DNA of 64,000 bases from Terfezia claveryi (taxonomy: Eukaryota; Ascomycota; Pezizomycetes; Pezizales; Pezizaceae): positions 186,001 to 250,000 of the forward strand of contig WHUX01000046.1 of NCBI GenBank assembly GCA_015179025.1. Reading direction: 5' to 3'. Under the pieces are notes generated by a model. It was not told the DNA's origin. It did no database searches and saw nothing but the letters and a program-made list of their open reading frames with translations. Position numbers and translations under genes: made by a program. Position 1 is the first letter of the stretch; each line of letters starts with the position of its first letter. Positions 10,340 through 21,864 of this stretch are shown piece after piece.

Positions 10340-12550
10340 TTCGGCGGCCTCTCGATATGTATGATAAGTATGGCTTTTCGCCTTCTATATATGCATGAAT
10401 CGCAGCCTCTATATATCCATGAAAATCACAGCTTTCCAGCCTCTATATATGTATGATATTTATGGCTTTTCGGGCTCTATATATGCATGGAAATCATGGG
10501 TTTCCAGCCTCTATATATACATGGAAATCATAGCTTTCTGGCCTCTATATATGTCGGGAACTTAGGCTTTATGGCCTCTATATATGCATGGAAATCATGG
10601 CTTTCCGGCCTCTATATATGTCGGGAAATCATGGCTTTTCGGGCTCTATATATGTCGGGAACTCAGGCTTTCCGGCCTCTATATATGTCGGGAAATCACA
10701 GCTTTCCGGCCTCTATATATGTATGATATTCATGGCATTTCGGGCTCTATATATGCATGGAAATCATGAGTTTCCAGCCTCTATATATGTTGGGAACTTA
10801 GGCTTTCCGGCCTCTATATATGTCGGGAAATCATGGCTTTTCGGGCTCTATATATGTTGGGAACTCAGGCTTTCCGGCCTCTATATATGTCGGGAACTCA
10901 GGCTTTTCGAGCTCTATATATGTTGGGAACTCAGGCTTTCCGGCCTCTATATATGTCGGGAAATCACCATATATAGAGGCCGGAAAGCCTGAGTTCCATG
11001 CATATATAGAGCCCGAAATGCCATGAATATCATACATATATAGAGGCCGGAAAGCTTGAGTTCCCGACATATATAGAGCCCGGAAAGCCTGAGTTCCCGA
11101 CATATATAGAGCCCGGAAAGCCTGAGTTCCCGACATATATAGAGGCCGGAAAGCCTGAGTTCCCAACATATATAGAGCCCGAAAAGCCATGATTTCCCGA
11201 CATATATAGAGGCCGGAAAGCCTAAGTTCCCAACATATATAGAGGCTGGAAACTCATGATTTCCATGCATATATAGAGCCCGAAATGCCATGAATATCAT
11301 ACATATATAGAGGCCGGAAAGCTGTGATTTCCCGACATATATAGAGGCCGGAAAGCCTGAGTTCCCGACATATATAGAGCCCGAAAAGCCATGATTTCCC
11401 GACACATATAGAGGCCGGAAAGGCATAATTTCCCGACATATATAGAGGCCGGAAAGCCTAAGTTCCCGACATATATAGAGGCCAGAAAGCTATGATTTCC
11501 ATGTATATATAGAGGCCGGAAAGCCATGATTTCCCGACATATATAGAGGCCGGAAAGCTGTGATTTCCCGACATATATAGAGGCCGGAAAGCCTGAGTTC
11601 CCAACATATATAGAGCCCGAAAAGCCATGATTTCCCGACATATATAGAGGCCGGAAAGCCATGAATATCATACATATATAGAGGCCGGAAAGCTGTGATT
11701 TGCCGACATATATAGAGGCCGGAAAGCCATGATTTCCCGACATATATAGAGGCTTTCCGGTGGCATTTCGGGCTCTATATATGCATGGAACTCAGGCTTT
11801 CCGGCCTCTATATATGTTGGGAACTCAGGCTTTCCGGGCTCTATATATGTCGGGAACTCAAGCTTTCCGGCCTCTATATATGTATGATATTCATGGCATT
11901 TCGGGCTCTATATATGTCGGGAACTTAGGCTTTCCGGCCTCTATATATGTCGGGAAATCACAGCTTTCTGGCCTCTATATATGTTGGGAACTTAGGCTTT
12001 CCGGCCCCTATATATGTCGGGAAATCATGGCTTTTCGGGCTCTATATATGTTGGGAACTCAGGCTTTCCGGCCTCTACATATGTCGGGAAATCACAGCTT
12101 TCCGGCCTCTATATATGTTGGGAACTTAGGCTTTCCGGCCTCTATATATGTCGGGAAATCATGGCTTTTCGGGCTCTATATATGTTGGGAACTCAGGCTT
12201 TCCGGCCTCTACATATGTCGGGAAATCACAGCTTTCCGGCCTCTATATATGTATGATATTCATGGCTTTCCGGCCTCTATATATGTCGGGAAATCATGGC
12301 TTTTCGGGCTCTATATATGTTGGGAACTCAGGCTTTCCGGCCTCTATATATGTCGGGAACTCAGGCTTTCCAGCCTCTATATATGTCGGGAAATTATGCC
12401 TTTCCGGCCTCTATATATATGTTGGGAGATCATAGCTTTCTGGCCTCTATATATGTCGGGAAATCATAACTTTCCGGCCTCTATATATGTCCGGAACTCA
12501 TGCTTTCGCACCCTCGATCTATGCATGCTATTCATGCCTTAGCGGCCTCT
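10340..12550. repeat. 33-34-bp minisatellite with two orientation switches
   Basis: The unit contains CTCTATATATGTCGGGAA followed by a variable core and GGCTTTCCGG. There are roughly 65 copies by length. Units run plus from 10340 to about 10965, inverted from about 10966 to 11755, and plus again to about 12550. The array is thus a set of large fold-back arms. Several core variants (TCGGGAAATC, TTGGGAACTC, ATGATATTC, CATGGAAATC) recur in the same order on both strands, so the inversion copied higher-order blocks. The open frames here are by-products of the repeat. An RNA read through it would form long double-stranded hairpins. Confidence 0.9.
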
Positions 12551-12734
12551 GTGCTCAGGACGCACCCTGATGCAGATTTTCTTTGCTGATGGAGGTGATC
12601 CTTCTGTTGGATTTGGCTCATCTAGTTATGAATGGTATAGCAATGTCAAATAGAGGATGTCCAATATATGTGAGGTCTTGGTTTATAGCCTTGTAGCGTC
12701 AAATGGTCTAGTATTGCTAGCAGTTAATGATTGG

Positions 12735-12754
12735 AGTGGTCGGGGTCGAGACTA
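12735..12754 (+). mobile_element. 20-bp AGACTA-ended insertion, imperfect duplication
   Basis: The inserted bases AGTGGTCGGGGTCGAGACTA resemble the terminus of the surrounding 4.3-kb element. Flanks GTTAATGATTGG (left) and GTTGATGATGG (right) are similar but not identical, so this would be an older member of the set. Confidence 0.35.
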
Positions 12755-13025
12755 CGTTGATGATGGTTGTGGCATATTTACATACAAGCCGTTGCATATG
12801 ACAACACGATTCCAAATGAGGATAACCGGATTCCTTGGTATGCAATGGAAAGAGTGAGTGATTTCTCATTCCGGCGCGCTAGCCAAGCTCTCATATAATT
12901 AAGTAGATTTGGTACCAGACCCTCCCTAGGAGCGGTCGGGTTCGAGACTACAGTACCTAACCATTTGAAAAATATAACCCCCCATAATGCTCTCGTAATA
13001 AAAAAAATTAAAAAAAAAAGAATTA

Positions 13026-15384
13026 TCAAAAAGTCGTATAATCCAATCTCAACGCCCACTGTTCCACATCATTTATCCATTTGGGGATTTTTTGATGCTT
13101 TTGTCCTTGCAAATTGAGGTAATTTTGTGGGTTGATAAAATTAGGATATGCATCGTTGGGAATAACAAAGTATAAACGAACTTTCTTTGTCAACTTGGCT
13201 TTGATATTCTCTAAACCATTCACCTTTATACCATGCTGTTTTCCAACCGTCATTTGAAATAACTCATCGTAATCTCCGTGGCCAATGTGAAGTGCATCAA
13301 TAGACTCAAATGTTTTGCTGTGTGGTCTGCAATAAAAGGCAGGCTTAATCTCGCCAATCGTGCGGAAGATCTGCAGTGTAGTCGCAGGAAGCGGCAATTT
13401 CTCCTTAATCGGATGCCCCAGGCGTCGAATCTAACAGCATATCAATATGAAATCCGTAATACTATGAACCCGGTAATACAAACCTCAAACACCCCCCCCC
13501 TCCTAAGTATACGATGTGCCACAGCCTCGAAGATAAATCCCCTCATTGACGAAAGTTCGTTATTCTGTTCGGTCTCCCTGATATACTTAATGATATCTTC
13601 TTTCTTACCCTTTTCATAGGTTGAGATGACCATGTTTTCGACATAAAGAGAAGCGAATCTGACTCGGCGGTCCGCATAAAGTCCCTCGCACGTTACACTC
13701 ATATGTAACACAGTCCCGCTGACAGCTGTAGAATTATAGCGCAATGTCCCAATGAACCTCATGCACATATCAATATCCACGGTCGAGCAGATATCTTCCA
13801 AGTCTTGCTGATATATGCTGTCTGTTCTCTCCAAGACTGATCGTGGGACTCCGCCCCATTTGTCAAAATATTTCTGAAGGTCTGCTTGAGTGACTGAAGA
13901 AAATCGCAACTTCCGTAACTCTTCCAACTCCACATGATCCCAAGTGGGCATACCCAACATCTCAACATTAGGTTGCTTTGCCAACTCCTTGTAGCGTGCC
14001 GCTTGTGGAGAGGTCACTAGCACAAAGGGCCTGAACTGACCCGCTGTGGGCTGTATGGCATCTGCAATGTAAAACGCTCCATCCATGAAGTAGTTTATAT
14101 AATCCCCCTCGCCATGCTGTTCTATGGAAATGATGCTGTAGCCAGATAGCCGATATTGGATGCCACCATCTGCAAGGAAAATTACTCGTAGAGAGTCGTT
14201 TTCCCACTCGATGTTACTATGTGGAAATTCGTGTGCGTAACGACATATGAGATAAATTCCGAAGAACGTTTTTCCAATGCCCGGTGTACCGTTTATGATA
14301 TGTGAGCCCGTGATTGCAGTGCGTACGGGTACGGAGTCAACGATATTGGAGTCAGCGGTATTGGAGTCAGCATGATCGAAATATCCGGTATTGCAAAACT
14401 GGTTCCAGATAATCTTATTATAGAGGTACTTGTAAGAATCCCTCACCAATATCGCCGACCCAAAACGATCAAAACCCAGTATGTTCACAGGGAATGTGAT
14501 TATACTAGTATCTCCAAACCTAAGGTCTCGCACAGATTGCCACCACCTCCAGCAAAGGTAAGCTCTATTATCCTTGTTTAGGTGTGGAATTTTGCATGGA
14601 CGTTGATTTCCACCCTCCGCGCCTTGAAAAAAAAAAATTATTAGCATAAGAAATTGATTGTATGGTAAATGAGAGTTTAAATAATTGAAGGAAGAGATTA
14701 GCATAAACATTCTGACGTCAGTATGAAGAGATCCTAGATAATGGCAAATAAAAAAGAAAAAAAAGGCGAGCTGGAGGTGGTATTGATATTATAGCATGAA
14801 ATCCTCAAGTATTGTAGTTAGAAACAAAGTAAGTGTTGCTTACCGGTGGCAGGTGTACCTTGTGGTTCGAATCCTTCGGGAAAGGCATTAAATGCAGTTC
14901 GCTTACTAACAAGGAGAGATGCTATGAAGTGAATGTCAGTAATCTGTAGATATGCAAAGGTAGTTGGAGTTGACATACCTTGTGGTTGTGTTAACGCGTT
15001 GCTGAGAAGCTCGATAGTGCCTGCTGCACCCCGATGCAACCCATAAGTTGTTATAAGCTTTTCCTCGGTCAGTAGCAGGAGTACAAGACCAGAGACCCTT
15101 TCTTCGTAGAGCCGAGTGATATCTTCATCCTCAAGGTCATATTCTTCCTTGTTTGCTTCGAGATATTTTTTTACATCCCCCCGTTTCCACTTCCAGGGAT
15201 TGAGTTGATTAAGCTCGGGTGGGATGGTGGCAGTGGGCACGTCAAGAGTGTGAGAGGCGCTGGTGGTGAGGTTTACTGGGGTTGAATCTGCTGGAATGCA
15301 ATTCACTGGGAGGAACGTCCTGGGGTTCGCCACGGAGGGGTCCCCAGGGGGTTCCCCTGCTTTGCGCTTGCTGCTGGAGGACAT
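13026..15384 (-). CDS. Crinkler-type protein CRN-2 with SAM-like domain and P-loop
   Basis: I place exons at 15384-14979, 14921-14844, 14622-13484 and 13430-13026 with introns of 57, 221 and 53 nt. All junctions keep frame and give 675 residues. The first intron is a multiple of three and stop-free, so it may be skipped by annotation. The start MSSSSKRKAG is chosen over an upstream in-frame ATG (15492). A SAM-like helical domain spans about residues 62-132 (WKRGDVKKYL, ERVSGLVLLLLTEEKL). A P-loop NTPase follows with GTPGIGKT at 273-280. Further C-terminal motifs typical of Crinklers are GGVPRSVLE and SSMRGFIFEAVAHRIL, then a terminal domain containing LFQMTVGKQHGIKV and VRLYFVIPNDAYPNF. It is not a copy of CRN-1: header and C-terminus differ. 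The family is described as secreted or intracellular effectors and conflict proteins; the target is unknown. No signal peptide is obvious. Confidence 0.75.
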
Positions 15385-15502
15385 TCTGGGCAATTTTCTA
15401 TGGCTTTTGCGTTTGGCGGGGAAAGAAGAACGTGGAGTGGGGAGATGGGAGTGACAGTAAGTAGAAGAGAGCTTTCGGTTGTACTTAACCAAGCTGTGAT
15501 GA

Positions 15503-15539
15503 TACGCTCGGAGGAGGGCCGGGTCTTGGTATGAGACTA
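15503..15539 (+). mobile_element. 37-bp insertion ending TATGAGACTA with 9-bp duplication
   Basis: Perfect CTGTGATGA copies flank it at 15494-15502 and 15540-15548. Its end, GGTCTTGGTATGAGACTA, recurs in inverted form at 26059 and nearly so at 8562-8579. It sits between CRN-2 and the isocitrate dehydrogenase relic. Confidence 0.65.
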
Positions 15540-15599
15540 CTGTGATGACTTACTTAGGTAAGCTCTCTTCGTCCTAAGCGGACCTTTATAGAGGGTGGC

Positions 15600-16577
15600 G
15601 GTATCGGGCCTGAGATCTCCAAGTCCCGTCAAGCAGATCTTTGCCGCTGCAGATGTAATCAACCTTCTCCATTGGTCATTGCCAGCCTAACGATCATAGG
15701 CACCAATTGATTGGGAACCTGTTGACGTTACACCTATTCCCAGGGACGGCTCTACTGCCATTCCCGACGAGGCCATCCAGTCTGTCATGCGCAACTTGGT
15801 TGCCCCCTTGCTAACCCCGTGGGGGAAGGACATGTCTCCCTGAACCTTACTCTCCGCCGAACATTCAACCTCTTCGCCAATGTCCGTCCATGCCGCTCGC
15901 TACAGGGATACAAGACACCATATGACAACGTTGACACTGTCCTTATCCGAGAGAATATTGAGGGGGAGTACTCTTGTATTCGCATTCCAGTATGCTCAGT
16001 CCATCGGAAAGACAAGGGTCAGGGTTGTTCACAAGGCTACCACCATGAAGATGATTGACGGTCTCTTTCTTGACCACTGCGCAGAACGTTGCGAAGGAGT
16101 TCCCAGATATTGAATTCGACTCTGAACTCCTTGACAATGCTTGCTTGAAGGTAGGTGAATGTTTTTTTCTAATCTAGGATAATGTCTAACTTTTGTTCGT
16201 AGATAGTCACTGACCCAACCCCATACAACGACATCGTCATGGTCATGCCAAATCTTTATGGAGATATTCTTTCCGACATGTGTGCAGGTTTGATCGGTGG
16301 CCTTGGTCTCACCCCCTCCGGAAACATTGGTGACGAGTGCTCCATCTTTGAGGCAGTCCATGGATCCGCTCCAGATATCGCAGGGAAGAACCTTGCTAAC
16401 CCCACAGTTCTTCTGCTCTCCAGTGTGATGTTGCAACACATGGGATTGAACTCCCATGCTGAGAGGATCCACAGGGCTATACTCCAGACGATCGCGGAGG
16501 GCAAGACATTGACTGGTGATTTGCGTGGAAATGCCAAGACTGATGAGTATACAAATGCTATCATTGAGAAGTTGTAG
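15600..16577 (+). pseudogene. idh2: NAD-isocitrate dehydrogenase (IDH2/IDH3A type) pseudogene
   Basis: The intact enzyme oxidises isocitrate in the mitochondrial TCA cycle. Recognisable blocks in order are GIGPEISKS (15600), [86 protein letters not shown], then the well-preserved C-terminal part from [10 protein letters not shown] to NAIIEKL and a TAG stop. The copy has frameshifts near 15630 and 15810 and another near 16070. It lacks about 30 codons after GEYS, and the N-terminal targeting region is absent. Introns are retained at about 15654-15698 and 16151-16202, so this is a DNA-level duplicate, not a retrocopy. The matched motifs favour the catalytic IDH2/IDH3A-type subunit. It cannot encode a working enzyme. 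Confidence 0.85.
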
Positions 16578-17318
16578 CTGAGGCATGGATAGGGAGGTTA
16601 GCGTGGTTCTCGTGGGGGATGGGTGACGCCCCTATGGGTTATGGTTGGAAGTAATGGCATAAAGAAGTGGACAAAGCCAAGCTGTTTGAAATCTTGACGT
16701 TTGTCTTCAGTATGTGCATCGTTATAGAATACGGGTGTAAAAGCATGCATAAGAATTTGCATGTGACTACAAAATGTGGCTGAATACTCTCAACTTGAAA
16801 GGGGGCCTTTTCATTCATCTACAATCAGTGTAAGTCTCATGTACTTCACGAAGCCATTACCCTGATGTTCAAGATTAATTGCCAAACTAAAGTGGAAATA
16901 TGTTAAAGTCCATATTACCCCTGCTGGAGGTGCTTCCAGAAATTGTTCCGAGCATGGATTGCTATCATTCCACTTTGATTACCCCGCATGCTTTTTTTGT
17001 ATCGTGCAATGTACACAACAATTGTGTTACATAACCTCCATGGATGCATAAACTGGAAGAGACCCCTGCTTGCATACAATATTCGGTGCACGGTGCAAAG
17101 GCAGGCGATCAGTTTATAGTATGCGGGTATACATAAGCTGCCAAAGTTCCCCTTCGAACCAGCCCTGATTCGAAGCTATATATCTCAGATGTTGGCATGA
17201 GGGATTGCTATCTGTTTTTATCCTCAGCTCTAGGAAATCCAGCAAATCCTCTTGACAATAAGGACTTAGGTACGGGTTTGAAGGAATGAGCCACATAAGA
17301 CTACCGATGCTCTCCAAT
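16578..17318. other. Gene-free interval
   Basis: The interval holds the 3' flank of the isocitrate dehydrogenase relic and otherwise unremarkable AT-rich DNA. No open frame or structured repeat is supported. Confidence 0.4.
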
Positions 17319-17320
17319 TA

Positions 17321-18040
17321 CCGTATTATTTCGAGTAATTGGCTAGCGTGTTCAGAGCTGCAACTGTCGGTAACATGCGAAATTATACTGAAGAAGGCAA
17401 AGTACCGCATACCGACATATTGAACAAACACAACAAATCAACCTCATCGGAGGCAAAGTTTGATGTAGATAGTAAACTTGAAGTGTTTCGCCTTGCCTTC
17501 ACCACAATGAGGTTCATTTATTTTATCCTATGCTTAAGTCTATTGGTGTATGCAACCAAGACGTCGACTCTGCTAGCACCTATAACAGTATCTGATGCCA
17601 ATATTCCACGACATCTACCTGGTACCCGAAAGACTATTCCTGCTACGCCACAGGTAAAAGCAAAGCAGCGGCCAGGTAGAACGAAGCTATTCTAGAAAAA
17701 AGGTGGAAGTATTAATGGTATTCCAGCTGCAGATTTTGTTATTGGCAATGGCTCCAGGGTCAAATATAGAGTTGGAAGCCTTCTACCGCTCTATACCAGC
17801 CAGCGGGGATGATACTGATGCATTGGAGTATACTTGGGTCATTGAAGATTATGTACATACTGTTCCCTCTTCTGTTACACCTCCATAGATCTAGATAGGT
17901 ATCAATTTACATTGAAATCACAGCATGCGACTAAGTCATTTGATACTGTAGTGTAGGGTGGCTGCATGATGTAGAAGCAGAATGTAAATGGCCGTGGTTC
18001 TAACGTCTGAGGCACTTGCCAATTACTCGAAATAATACGG
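17321..18040. mobile_element. 720-bp TIR element with TA target site
   Basis: Perfect 23-bp terminal inverted repeats begin CCGTATTATTTCGAGTAATT (17321-17343 and 18018-18040), with TA on both sides (17319-17320, 18041-18042). Size, short perfect repeats and the TA target fit a non-autonomous Tc1/mariner/pogo-group element. It encloses a small ORF with a signal peptide instead of transposase remnants. Confidence 0.75.
17507..17695 (+). CDS. Putative small secreted protein inside a TIR element
   Basis: The 62-residue ORF starts at ATG 17507 in a reasonable context (CACAATG). It begins with MRFIYFILCLSLLVYATKTS, a short basic start plus hydrophobic core typical of a secretion signal. The mature part is about 40 residues, basic, with prolines and no cysteine. 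An in-frame ATG at 17375 would give a longer product whose hydrophobic stretch is internal, so I prefer the later start. I do not recognise the protein. Its location wholly within a transposon-like element could mean a captured host gene or a chance ORF. Transcript evidence is not available here. Confidence 0.3.
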   Translation: MRFIYFILCLSLLVYATKTSTLLAPITVSDANIPRHLPGTRKTIPATPQVKAKQRPGRTKLF

Positions 18041-18159
18041 TATGGGTATCTACCTACAGGGTTCTTTGTTTTTTTCCAATCCGCCTTATGAAATGATCAC
18101 TCCACAGTCGAGTCTTAGCTAGGTACCTACTGATGGCACGTAGAGTACTCACCTAGGTA

Positions 18160-19993
18160 CCATTCGCAACCTAGTAGTGATCAGCCACTGTCTTATGACC
18201 ATCCCTGCAACCCCCCAGCAGCAACACCCCCAGCCACATCTCGTAATATATTATGACTCTGCTGATTCCGGCTATATTCACAACTATGGAAGCAAATACG
18301 CTCTACAACATGGTTACCCTCACATCCCGCCATATTCAACTCAATACCCCCATACCACCTCCCCCAGCATGACCGTTGTCATACCCGACCCCTCCCCCCG
18401 AACCCCCCCCAATAGGGCCAGTATCATGCGGGTGAACTCATGACCACGAGAGGGCCCTTTACCTAACATCTATATTCATGATTAAACAGCTTCTAGGGCA
18501 GCAAGCAACAATATATGCAAACAGTCAGCTATCATTACAAGCCGCTCACCGCTCCAAAAATGAGCTATTTTCAGAATTAGGTATATTTCCATGATTTATG
18601 CTATTATAACCCCCATATACCTCAATCCGCTGCAATACTCTCTTCCCAGGCATTCTCAGCCCCCACCGAAAGGTCTCCAATAGCTCTGGGAGCTCTAATA
18701 CCCCCCCTTCAAGAATCTTCACCCTCCATTAATACCCCTGCCTCTACTCCCTCTGTTGGCCTTATATTGTACGAATAGGCCCAAAACCGCGAGGAGACCT
18801 TTACCTATATCCATGGTAAATTAGTGCTGAAGGTGGAGCGTGCTAGTTTGGTTGGCACGGAGCATGCAAAATTACAAATTGCAGGATCTCAACTCAGCAC
18901 ACTGAGTAAGTTCCGAGAGCTCTTATTCAATCAGCCAAATCCACCCCATCTATGTCCTCCTCAATCCCCCGAGTTCAACACTCCTCTAGAGCATCCTCAG
19001 CCGCTCCAGAGAGGTTGCTAATCGCTCTGGAGCTACAATACCCCCCCATTTTGGGCTCCAGGTAGTCGCATTAGCCATGGCGGTATGCTGGCCTTTCTCG
19101 AGGCATTTTAAACCCTTTACACCCTTTATAGCTACCAGATCAGCCCAAGCATTACCGATATGTACCAGAGCAGGTGTTGAGAGCACGCTAGGTTAGGCAC
19201 TAGGTTGGACGCTAAGTCTGGTTACTACATTGGTAGACGCTAGGTTGGACGCTAAGTATAGCACTAGAACGGCATGAGACTAGACAAAGCGCTAGGTTAG
19301 GTGTTGAGGAATTTAGAGCAGCTAAGTTGACGCTGAGTTGGACTCGTGAGTGTGGGGTTGCTGTTGGTTGCTGTGAGGGGGTTGAAATGGCTCCAGGGGA
19401 GGGTGACAAAACCTCCTAGATGGAAGCAACCCATAAAGCCCAAAGGGAAGGTATTAGAACTCTCAGAGCTATTGGAGACCTTTCGGCGGTGGCTGAGAAT
19501 GCCTGGGAAGAGAGTATTGCAGCGGATTGAGGTATATGGGGGTTATAATAGCATAAATCATGGAAATATACCTAATTCTGAAAATAGCTCATTTTTGGAG
19601 CAGTGAGCGGCTTGTAATGATAGCTAACTGTTTGCATATATTGTTGCTTGCTGCCCTAGAAGCTGTTTAATCATGAATATAGATGTTAGGTAAAGGGCCT
19701 TCTCGTGGTGATGAGTTCACCTGCATGATACTCGCCCTATTGGGGGGGGTTTGGAGGGGGGGGGTCGGGTATGACAAGGGTCATGCTGGGGGAGGTGGTA
19801 TGGGGGTATTGAGTTGAATATGGCGGGATGTGAGGGTAACCATGTTGTAGAGCGTATTTGCTTCCATAGTGGTGAATATAGCCGGAATCAGCAGAGTCAT
19901 AATATATTACGAGATGTGGCTGGGGGTGTTGCTGCCGGGGGGTTGCAGGGATGGTCATAAGACAGTGGCTGATCACTACTAGGTTGCGAATGG
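18160..19993. mobile_element. Fold-back element with arms of about 550 bp, TA target site
   Basis: The left arm (18160 to about 18710) and right arm (about 19445 to 19993) are near-identical reverse complements. Both begin CCATTCGCAACCTAGTAG, and TA lies on both sides (18158-18159, 19994-19995). Arms carry an open frame (ending IPPYSTQYPHTTSPSM) and variable poly-C tracts. The 740-bp centre includes a third, diverged copy of arm sequence (about 18980-19050) and a degenerate repeat of GACGCTAGGTTG (19180-19340). No clear transposase domain is visible. The near identity of the arms implies recent formation or gene conversion. Confidence 0.7.
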
Positions 19994-19995
19994 TA

Positions 19996-21864
19996 CATAC
20001 ATATCTCTTGGTCACACGCCACCTGCGGTTTGGATGAATGGGAATCTTCAAGAGAAAATGGCGAGACATGACATCAGCCTTCACGCTCGGGGCAACTACC
20101 GAGCAAATGAGAACGACGAATGGGAATACGTTCAAATTTTAGCTGAGACCCGGCACCCCTATCTAAGCCCTATTGAGCCGAAAGAGGCGATGCACTGACT
20201 GAGCTTGCCAAGCCAGACTAAGGGCTTGCCTGGTTGTTGGAACAAGTTTCGAAAAGAGTGTGTAGCACACAGAGTAAACCGAACTGGGTAATGGGGGCTT
20301 CTTTTAGTTCCAACGTACCCCGAGGATTCGATCCTCGGATCAGAAGACGGGCGTCCTGGTAAAACTATATCATATACATTGCTTTTGGCCTTAAGTTATC
20401 TGTTTCCCATTCATTCTTTTTGTTATACCATCACGCAGTCGGTGAATGGTCAATCCCCTCGACGACAGTCTCATACCATATTATAGGCCCCAAATCTTGC
20501 GCCCCATCCCCAGTGCAAATTCCTTTTCGTTGTGTGAAGTGAAAAGGATCTCGACAGCTCCCCCCGGGAAAGAGCCCATGTTTTTTCGCCTGGCCGAGTG
20601 CAGATCTCCAACGAACTGAGTGCATGAACCCGCATTGACTTGTGGTTCAACCTACACGGAACGGAAGACTTTCCCCATCGCGACGTCAAACCGAGAGGCT
20701 AGATTATGCTTTAGGTTGGTGCGAGTATAGTAGAGGAACATAACCCCCCTTCAAAGCTTTTTCATCTCCAAACCTCACTAGACTCCATATCCTGCCAGAC
20801 GATAAATCCGACGCATTTGAAGAGTCACAGCAGAAAGGCAGGAAGAAGCGGTGGTGAGAAGACGAAGTAGTTGGATTTGTCTAGTTGAAGGGGGCTTGTT
20901 AGCAAAAGGCCGGTTTTCTTGCTTTTTTCTATACTCCCTTTAATTTCTATTGGCTATATTGTTCTCTCGAGTCAAGACAAAACACAGAATCTCACACCCA
21001 CACGCAGTCATTTCGGACGGTCACCTGAACTCAATAGAGAACACCTACCCGGTCAGAGAGCGGAGAATCATTCTTACTAGCACTGTTTTAGAATAGAAGG
21101 GCCTGAGAGACTGGAGATCGACGAACTTGACACCGACACGTCGAAGACAGAACAGAATTTGTGCCGGTGTGGGTCGGTGATTGCCTTGGACAGCACCAAG
21201 TTGCATATTTGGTATCTATCCTCCGAAGTAGGCGGTGCTAGGTACATGGTTCATGTTTATGCGTTATAGTTACACTGAGTTTTGTGTACTGTACTTGCAA
21301 ACCGCACAGTATGCTAGGTAAGTACGCTTAGCTGCACGGACGGGTGACCAAACCCTCAAGTAGCTTATCATCCTCTTAAGTTTCATTTCTTTTGTTGAGT
21401 TTTGATCTTCTATGCTCCGTTCTCAGTGGTCGTGATCCTCAAAATCAATTGCCTCCAGGAACGAAAAGGGAATGGAAAGACTTACATATCACGATTGCTG
21501 CAGATAGGAAGGCTAACTAACTTCTCTAGACTGAATACAACGTATTCAGCCGAGTAACAAGAACTACGGTATAGCGAACCAGGCTGTCGGGTCTCCTAGA
21601 TATCAGGCTCGGGGAATAGCATCACATTCGACAGGCACTTCCGGAGAGGCAGCTCCCCTTCACTGGAGTTTTCTCCACCAGTGGTTTAATTATCACGGGG
21701 AATACCGATTCATGTCGGAGGAAATAAATACAGCCTTCGATCTTGGGCCACAGATACCATCACTTGGAGTCTTTCTAGAGCATATATTTTGCTTGGGATC
21801 CTCTTCCAAGTCAACCATTAACGAACTATTCATCACCTTTGCATAGCACGAAGAATCAGCCAAG
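19996..21864. other. Gene-free interval
   Basis: No coding region is supported. A 19-bp palindrome around GGATTCGATCC (about 20311-20329) looks like a tRNA T-arm but lacks the rest of a tRNA. A weak candidate for the TAGTCT set (AAGCCAGACTAAGG between GCTTGCC copies, 20203-20230) lies here. The distal part may hold upstream exons or the promoter of the next gene. Confidence 0.4.

Larger units (their letters stand above)
8643..12950. mobile_element. 4.3-kb TIR element with 9-bp target duplication, carrying minisatellites
   Basis: The left end (8643-8702) and right end (12891-12950) form terminal inverted repeats of roughly 60 bp. Both begin TAGTCTCGAACCCGAC and differ at only a few positions. 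Perfect CAGTACCTA copies flank the element at 8634-8642 and 12951-12959. A 9-bp duplication is typical of Mutator-like elements. Inside I find no transposase, only the minisatellites at 9930-10135 and 10340-12550 and otherwise non-coding DNA, so it is non-autonomous. It lies between the two Crinkler genes, 76 bp from the 3' end of CRN-2. Membership in the Mutator superfamily is inference from the duplication length only. Confidence 0.7.

Noticed and set aside
10487..12542. Long open frames across the minisatellite
   Set aside because: They occur in several frames and on both strands because the 33-34-bp unit lacks stops; the predicted peptides are pure repeat.
19180..19340. CRISPR-like array in the GACGCTAGGTTG repeats
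   Set aside because: Irregular spacing, degenerate units and a eukaryotic context; it is a decayed tandem repeat.
20300..20340. tRNA-like T-arm (CGAGG, 7-nt loop, CCTCG)
   Set aside because: The loop starts ATTCGAT instead of TTCGAAT, and no matching acceptor, D or anticodon arms can be folded on either strand.
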